Source of the DNA: Phaeodactylibacter sp.
GTDB lineage: Bacteria > Bacteroidota > Bacteroidia > Chitinophagales > Saprospiraceae
Assembly: GCF_022763345.1 (NCBI RefSeq)
Contig: NZ_JALEGS010000073.1
Location: forward strand, 1-64,000
Reading direction: 5' to 3'
Length of the DNA stretch: 64,000 nt
Numbering within the stretch: the first letter of the stretch is position 1; each line of letters begins with the position of its first letter. The notes under the pieces are model-generated. The model saw nothing but the letters and a program-made list of their open reading frames with translations, was not told the origin of the DNA and searched no databases. A program made the translations under genes and the position numbers. Below are positions 60,132 to 64,000 of the stretch, in pieces.

Positions 60132-60308
60132 GTGGTTGATTCTACCTTGCGAAACAGCCAGAAGCAAGGGGCACCGCAGGGCTGCCCTCTTTCTAACGGT
60201 TTTGAAAACGCAAAAAGCTTTGTAATTTGCGCCTGATAATGCAGCTTTTTCTTCAGAAAGCCAAATATCTCTAAAATCTGTATTTAATCAACCCCAAATT
60301 ACGTGCTC

Positions 60309-61637
60309 ATGTTTTTCAGGTATTTCGTTTGCCTTGTACTTCTGGTCTGTACATCCGCACTATTGGCTCAGAATGACCTTTATGACCTCAGTCAGTACAA
60401 AGCCCGCTACGAACGGCGGCCCGGGCTTTCACTTGATAGCCGTGCTTCAATAGGTGGCTTCTATGACAGAACCAGAAGGCCAAATAACGATTTTGGTATC
60501 CTTTCATGGGGGAATGGATTTCTCAACCGCCTTACGGATACGGTCATAGCGACGAATTCAATCCGGTCAACGCTTAGCCTTAATGTAGATTCCAGAAACA
60601 ATTCCTCGTCCGTTCAGCTCCCTGCAACAGAAACCGCTTACAGTTTGGAAGTCGATTTATCCATGAGCCGACTTTTCTATAAACCTGGTAGCAATAAATT
60701 TTGGGGATGGAGTGGAGGGCTCGATGCTACGCAACAGGGCAATAATACACCCGATGATTTCGCTACGTCGAGACTATCATTTACGCCTTCCCTGTTCAGA
60801 GGCATGGGCAGGATTGAATTTGCAGAGGACGCACTCCTAGCTACATGGATCATGCAGGATTTAAAAGCCGCAGGGGTCGTCAACACCTATGCCAGTGAAA
60901 ATATTGACCTACTAGCCCGAACAATTACTGATATTATTGGCAACCGGGTTTTTGATTTCCGCCGCCGCCGAATTTATGAGCTTAAGCAACTTAATCAAAC
61001 GCTCCTGGAATCGGGCCTGGTTGAAGAGGAAAGCTTCGACCTTTTTGCCATTCTCAATGATAACTGGGCATTTGCCAACCGGGCCACGTTGAGACATGGC
61101 TCACAGTTCACCTACGGTATTCAGGGCGCCGCAATGGGACAGCTACTAAGAGATGATGAACTCAACAACATCAGAAGGGTGGATCTTGAGGGCGGTGCAT
61201 TTCTGGAATATGAACGGCATCGGATTGTTCCACAAAACAATGGCAGCCACGGCTTCGGGGGAAGGCTGGATATTCTGCATATATTTGAGGGGACACAGGT
61301 GATCGATAACGATTTTGATATCGACAGAGAATGGTGGCAAGCTTATTTTTCTTTATTTTACCGACGAGTATGGCTGCCCAACTCCCGCTCCCAATTGATT
61401 TTGACTAATCAACTCCTCATCAATGAGTGGCTTTCCTCCAGCGTTGGGCCCAACCCAGGTAACAGCACTCAATTTAACAGCTCCAGGCTCCGCTCTACCT
61501 TGTCTATAAATTATTTCCTGAATTATAATTGGACCATGACCTTGCTAGCGAATTTGACTGCTAATCACAATCAGAACCCCAACCGATGGACCTTGTCACA
61601 TAATATCTCCTTGCGTACTACCTACTTTATCTTTTAA
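60309..61637 (+). CDS. Predicted outer-membrane protein, family unknown
   Basis: A 442-aa protein with signal peptide (FFRYFVCLVLLVCTSALLAQ). The rest is rich in amphipathic beta segments with aromatics (for example LSMSRLFYKPGSNKFWGWSG, YNWTMTLLANLTANHNQN) and ends NISLRTTYFIF, the kind of terminal aromatic residue common in outer-membrane barrels. A GTG two codons upstream is also possible. No domain is recognised. Confidence 0.65.
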   Translation: MFFRYFVCLVLLVCTSALLAQNDLYDLSQYKARYERRPGLSLDSRASIGGFYDRTRRPNNDFGILSWGNGFLNRLTDTVIATNSIRSTLSLNVDSRNNSSSVQLPATETAYSLEVDLSMSRLFYKPGSNKFWGWSGGLDATQQGNNTPDDFATSRLSFTPSLFRGMGRIEFAEDALLATWIMQDLKAAGVVNTYASENIDLLARTITDIIGNRVFDFRRRRIYELKQLNQTLLESGLVEEESFDLFAILNDNWAFANRATLRHGSQFTYGIQGAAMGQLLRDDELNNIRRVDLEGGAFLEYERHRIVPQNNGSHGFGGRLDILHIFEGTQVIDNDFDIDREWWQAYFSLFYRRVWLPNSRSQLILTNQLLINEWLSSSVGPNPGNSTQFNSSRLRSTLSINYFLNYNWTMTLLANLTANHNQNPNRWTLSHNISLRTTYFIF

Positions 61638-61773
61638 CCGCTTTCACTACATTCCTGCTGATGGCCCACTGAGGCCTTCCTTTCAATTGGCCTAAATTTA
61701 AAAAGGCACTGTGTGGAATGGCGGTCTCAAGTCTTCTTCCGGGATTAATTCCAAAAGCAAGTCCCCCCTCCTG

Positions 61774-61820
61774 AAAAATAACTGCCAGCTCCAAGACACA
61801 AAGTCTCGGAACCGGCAGTT
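61774..61820 (-). terminator. Intrinsic terminator of gyrB
   Basis: On the minus strand an 18-bp stem (61820-61803 with 61797-61780; three G-U wobbles and no mismatch) with a 5-nt loop is followed by ATTTTT. It lies about 100 bp after the gyrB stop, beyond the duplicated 3' end. Confidence 0.85.
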
Positions 61821-61850
61821 ATTATTGTACGCTTTTGTAAAAGAGATAGC

Positions 61851-61898
61851 TTACACGTCAACCTTAGCATACTTCGCATTTGCTTCGATGAAGGCGCG
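61851..61898 (-). pseudogene. Diverged second copy of the gyrB 3' end
   Basis: A 48-bp segment encoding RAFIEANAKYAKVDV and a stop, 19 bp after the gyrB stop codon. It matches the true gyrB end (61918-61965) at 44 of 48 bases. All four differences are at third codon positions and three are synonymous, giving only Asn to Lys. It has no start codon of its own and is out of frame with gyrB. Confidence 0.75.
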
Positions 61899-61917
61899 CA
61901 CCGTGCGCCGGAATCCC

Positions 61918-63894
61918 TTACACGTCTACGTTAGCGTACTTCGCGTTTGCTTCGATGAAGGCGCGGCGCGGCGGCACCTCATCCCCCATCAGCATAGAGA
62001 AGATATCGTTGGCGACCTGTGCATCGTCAATAGAGACTTGCTGCAGAATGCGGGTATCCGGGTCCATTGTGGTTTCCCAGAGCTGCTCGGCATTCATCTC
62101 GCCAAGACCCTTGTAGCGCTGAACCTTTACGCCACTATCATTTTCTCCTTTGCCGTAGGCCGCAACTGCTTCCTTACGCTCATCCTCTGTCCAGCAATAG
62201 CGGAACTGCTTGCCTTTCTTCACCAGGTAAAGCGGTGGCGTAGCGATATAGATGTTGCCATTTTCCACCAATGGGCGCATGTAGCGGAAGAAGAAGGTTA
62301 GAATCAAGGTTACAATGTGACTGCCATCCACATCGGCATCACACATGATGATGATCTTGTGGTAGCGTAGCTTTTCCATGTTCAGTTTACGCTCCCCATC
62401 TTCGGCTTCCTCAATAGAGACGCCAAGAGCCGTAAACATATTCTTGATTTCCTCGTTCTCGTAAATCTTGTGCTCCATGGCTTTCTCCACATTGAGGATT
62501 TTACCCCGTAGCGGCAGGATAGCCTGGAACCGGCGGTCACGGCCCTGCTTGGCTGTTCCACCTGCCGAGTCACCCTCTACCAGGAAGAGCTCGGACTCAT
62601 CCGGGTTGCGGGAAGAACAGTCCGCCAGCTTGCCCGGCAGGCCGCTACCCGTCAGCACGTTCTTGCGCTGCACCATTTCGCGGGCCTTGCGGGCCGCATG
62701 TCGGGCAGTGGCTGCCAAAATGACCTTATCGACAATCTTTTTAGCCGCCTGCGGGTGCTCTTCCAGGTAATGGCCCAGCACTTCGCCCACACAGCGGGAA
62801 ACAATGCCGGTCACCTCAGAGTTACCCAGTTCTCCTTTGGTCTGCCCTTTAAACTGTGGCTCCGGCACTTTCACCGATACGACAGCAGTCAGGCCTTCCC
62901 GGAAGTCTTCCCCGGAAATGGCAAACTTCAGCTTTTTAAACATCCCGTTATCCTCACCGTACTGCTTGAACAAGCGGTTGACGGCGCGTCGGAAACCATT
63001 GACGTGGGTACCGCCCTCCCGGGTATTGATATTATTGACGTAAGAATAAATCGTCTCCGTGAAAGACGTGTTGTAGTGCAGTGCGACTTCCACCTCTACG
63101 TTCTCCTCCTTGCCAATCACATGAATTGGCGCATCAATGAGCGCCGTACGGGATTTGTCCAGGCTTTTGACAAACTCCTTCAGACCGCCTTCCGAGTAGA
63201 AAGTCTCAACAGGGTGTGCGCCTTTCTCATTGGTCACGCGCTCATCCGTGAGGGTAAGCGTGAGACCACTGTTAAGATAGGAAAGCTCCCGCATCCGGTT
63301 GGCCAGAATATCATAGCTGTACTCCAGCATGCTGAAAATCTCCGGGTCCGGCTTGAAGGTGATAAACGTTCCATTTCGGTCTGTGGTGCCGATCTCAGCT
63401 ACATCGCCTTGCGGCTTACCTTTTTTGTAATGCTGCTCATAGACCTTGCCATCACGGTGAACTTCCGCACGGAGGTCCATGGATAAGGCATTTACACAAG
63501 ATACGCCCACCCCGTGCAAACCACCGGATACTTTATAAGTGTCCTTATCAAATTTACCACCAGCGTGCAGGACCGTCATGACCACCTCCAGTGCTGATTT
63601 CTTCAGCTTGGTGTGCATGTCTACCGGAATACCCCGGCCATCGTCCTTTACTGTGATGGAATTGTCTTTGTGTATGATCGTTTCAATGCGATTGCAGTAG
63701 CCGGCCAGGTGCTCATCAATGGAGTTGTCAATAACCTCCCAGACCAGGTGATGAAGCCCTTTGGTGTCGGTACTTCCGATGTACATACCCGGGCGTTTGC
63801 GCACCGCCTCCAGTCCTTCCAGTGCCGTGATATTCGAGGCACCGTACTCCCCGTTTTGGGGCTTTTTTTGTTCACTCATATTTTCTGTGCTCAT
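61918..63894 (-). CDS. gyrB: DNA gyrase subunit B
   Basis: A 658-aa ATPase subunit of DNA gyrase, which supercoils DNA. The GHKL ATP site is seen in EVIDNSIDEHLAGYC, VKDDGRGIPVD and KVSGGLHGVGVSCVNAL, and the TOPRIM metal site in ELFLVEGDSAGGTAKQGRD, IIIMCDADVDGSHI and the YKGLGEMNAEQLWETTMD region. The C-terminus is AFIEANAKYANVDV. The length fits a typical Bacteroidota GyrB without the extra proteobacterial insert. The ATG at 63894 is used; Met6 is an alternative. A -7-like TATTTTTG lies 4 bp upstream of the ATG. Confidence 0.95.
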   Translation of the reverse strand: MSTENMSEQKKPQNGEYGASNITALEGLEAVRKRPGMYIGSTDTKGLHHLVWEVIDNSIDEHLAGYCNRIETIIHKDNSITVKDDGRGIPVDMHTKLKKSALEVVMTVLHAGGKFDKDTYKVSGGLHGVGVSCVNALSMDLRAEVHRDGKVYEQHYKKGKPQGDVAEIGTTDRNGTFITFKPDPEIFSMLEYSYDILANRMRELSYLNSGLTLTLTDERVTNEKGAHPVETFYSEGGLKEFVKSLDKSRTALIDAPIHVIGKEENVEVEVALHYNTSFTETIYSYVNNINTREGGTHVNGFRRAVNRLFKQYGEDNGMFKKLKFAISGEDFREGLTAVVSVKVPEPQFKGQTKGELGNSEVTGIVSRCVGEVLGHYLEEHPQAAKKIVDKVILAATARHAARKAREMVQRKNVLTGSGLPGKLADCSSRNPDESELFLVEGDSAGGTAKQGRDRRFQAILPLRGKILNVEKAMEHKIYENEEIKNMFTALGVSIEEAEDGERKLNMEKLRYHKIIIMCDADVDGSHIVTLILTFFFRYMRPLVENGNIYIATPPLYLVKKGKQFRYCWTEDERKEAVAAYGKGENDSGVKVQRYKGLGEMNAEQLWETTMDPDTRILQQVSIDDAQVANDIFSMLMGDEVPPRRAFIEANAKYANVDV

Positions 63895-63898
63895 CCTG

Positions 63899-63906
63899 CA
63901 AAAATA
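63899..63906 (-). promoter_or_regulatory. Candidate -7 box immediately upstream of gyrB
   Basis: Minus-strand TATTTTTG, an exact TAnnTTTG match, only 4 bp before the gyrB ATG, implying a very short or absent leader if used. No clear -33 TTG; transcription could also come from the gene at the window edge. Confidence 0.3.
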
Positions 63907-63942
63907 CGCAAATTTTGCCGTTTTTTCTAATGCAGGAATGCC

Positions 63943-64000
63943 TTACACTGCCTTTTTAAGCTCACTTAACGCTTTCTTATGAGAATGGTCCTGCGCGCGC
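63943..64000 (-). CDS. 3' end of an unidentified gene cut by the window edge
   Basis: The last 18 codons of a minus-strand frame (ending DHSHKKALSELKKAV and TAA) enter from the right edge. They stop 48 bp before the gyrB start. The sequence is helical and basic; too short to assign. It may be co-transcribed with gyrB. Confidence 0.35.
   Translation of the reverse strand, partial: RAQDHSHKKALSELKKAV

Noticed and set aside
61711..62301. 196-aa plus-strand frame
   Set aside because: It runs through the gyrB terminator, the duplicated tail and antisense to the end of gyrB.

Overview
This window is chromosomal DNA from a Gram-negative Bacteroidota bacterium, most likely a marine member of the Saprospiraceae/Lewinellaceae type. 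That placement is inferred from gene content. The window has type IX secretion (T9SS) C-terminal sorting tails on several exported proteins, SprB and GEVED repeats, a Porin_10-type outer-membrane protein and many lipoproteins. It also carries LytS/LytTR and TPR-type histidine kinases, two Na+/H+ antiporters, and promoter-like boxes matching the Bacteroidota consensus TTG-N19-21-TAnnTTTG. No rRNA, tRNA, CRISPR array, prophage or insertion sequence was recognised.

Layout. 0.2-7.4 kb: two lipoproteins, homocysteine S-methyltransferase, a third lipoprotein, a zinc-ribbon membrane protein, a charged helical protein, a NUDIX hydrolase and a haloacid-dehalogenase-like enzyme. 7.4-18.7 kb: two giant paralogous secreted subtilisins (1996 and 1604 aa), each with a KP-43-like protease, SprB repeats, two GEVED domains and a T9SS tail. 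19-24 kb: a CPA1 antiporter and an Asp-box beta-propeller protein. 24-34 kb: a signalling block with a LytTR two-component pair led by a small secreted protein, a TPR histidine kinase, a BlaI/BlaR1 (M56) pair with a clear double operator, and an HdeD-like protein followed by a histidine kinase and an NtrC-type regulator. 34-43 kb: an MtfA-like peptidase, a lipoprotein hydrolase with an outer-membrane protein, a Cys-rich-motif lipoprotein, a 2Fe-2S ferredoxin, a Porin_10 protein and a choice-of-anchor-B/LVIVD protein.

42.7-57.6 kb holds several cell-wall-related enzymes (class-A beta-lactamase-like protein, dipeptide epimerase, PBP4-type carboxypeptidase, and a GH3C-like/beta-lactamase-like fusion). 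Interspersed are an Rpn-type nuclease, L-serine dehydratase, a bifunctional nuclease, and the ligase-associated DNA-repair pair PdeM plus DEXH helicase, here separated by a T9SS-exported esterase. 57.7-64 kb: odhB (sucB), an SdiA-regulated-like lipoprotein, a putative outer-membrane barrel, and gyrB with its terminator.

The best candidates for something new are: the BlaI-type promoter with two perfect 16-bp palindromes bracketing the -7 box; a diverged 48-bp second copy of the gyrB 3' end lying between gyrB and its terminator; the tandem giant protease-adhesin paralogs; a palindrome inside the promoter of the Rpn nuclease gene; and a strong terminator that implies an unannotated short minus-strand transcript near 20.45 kb. 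I did not find a clear multi-gene defence or mobile system.
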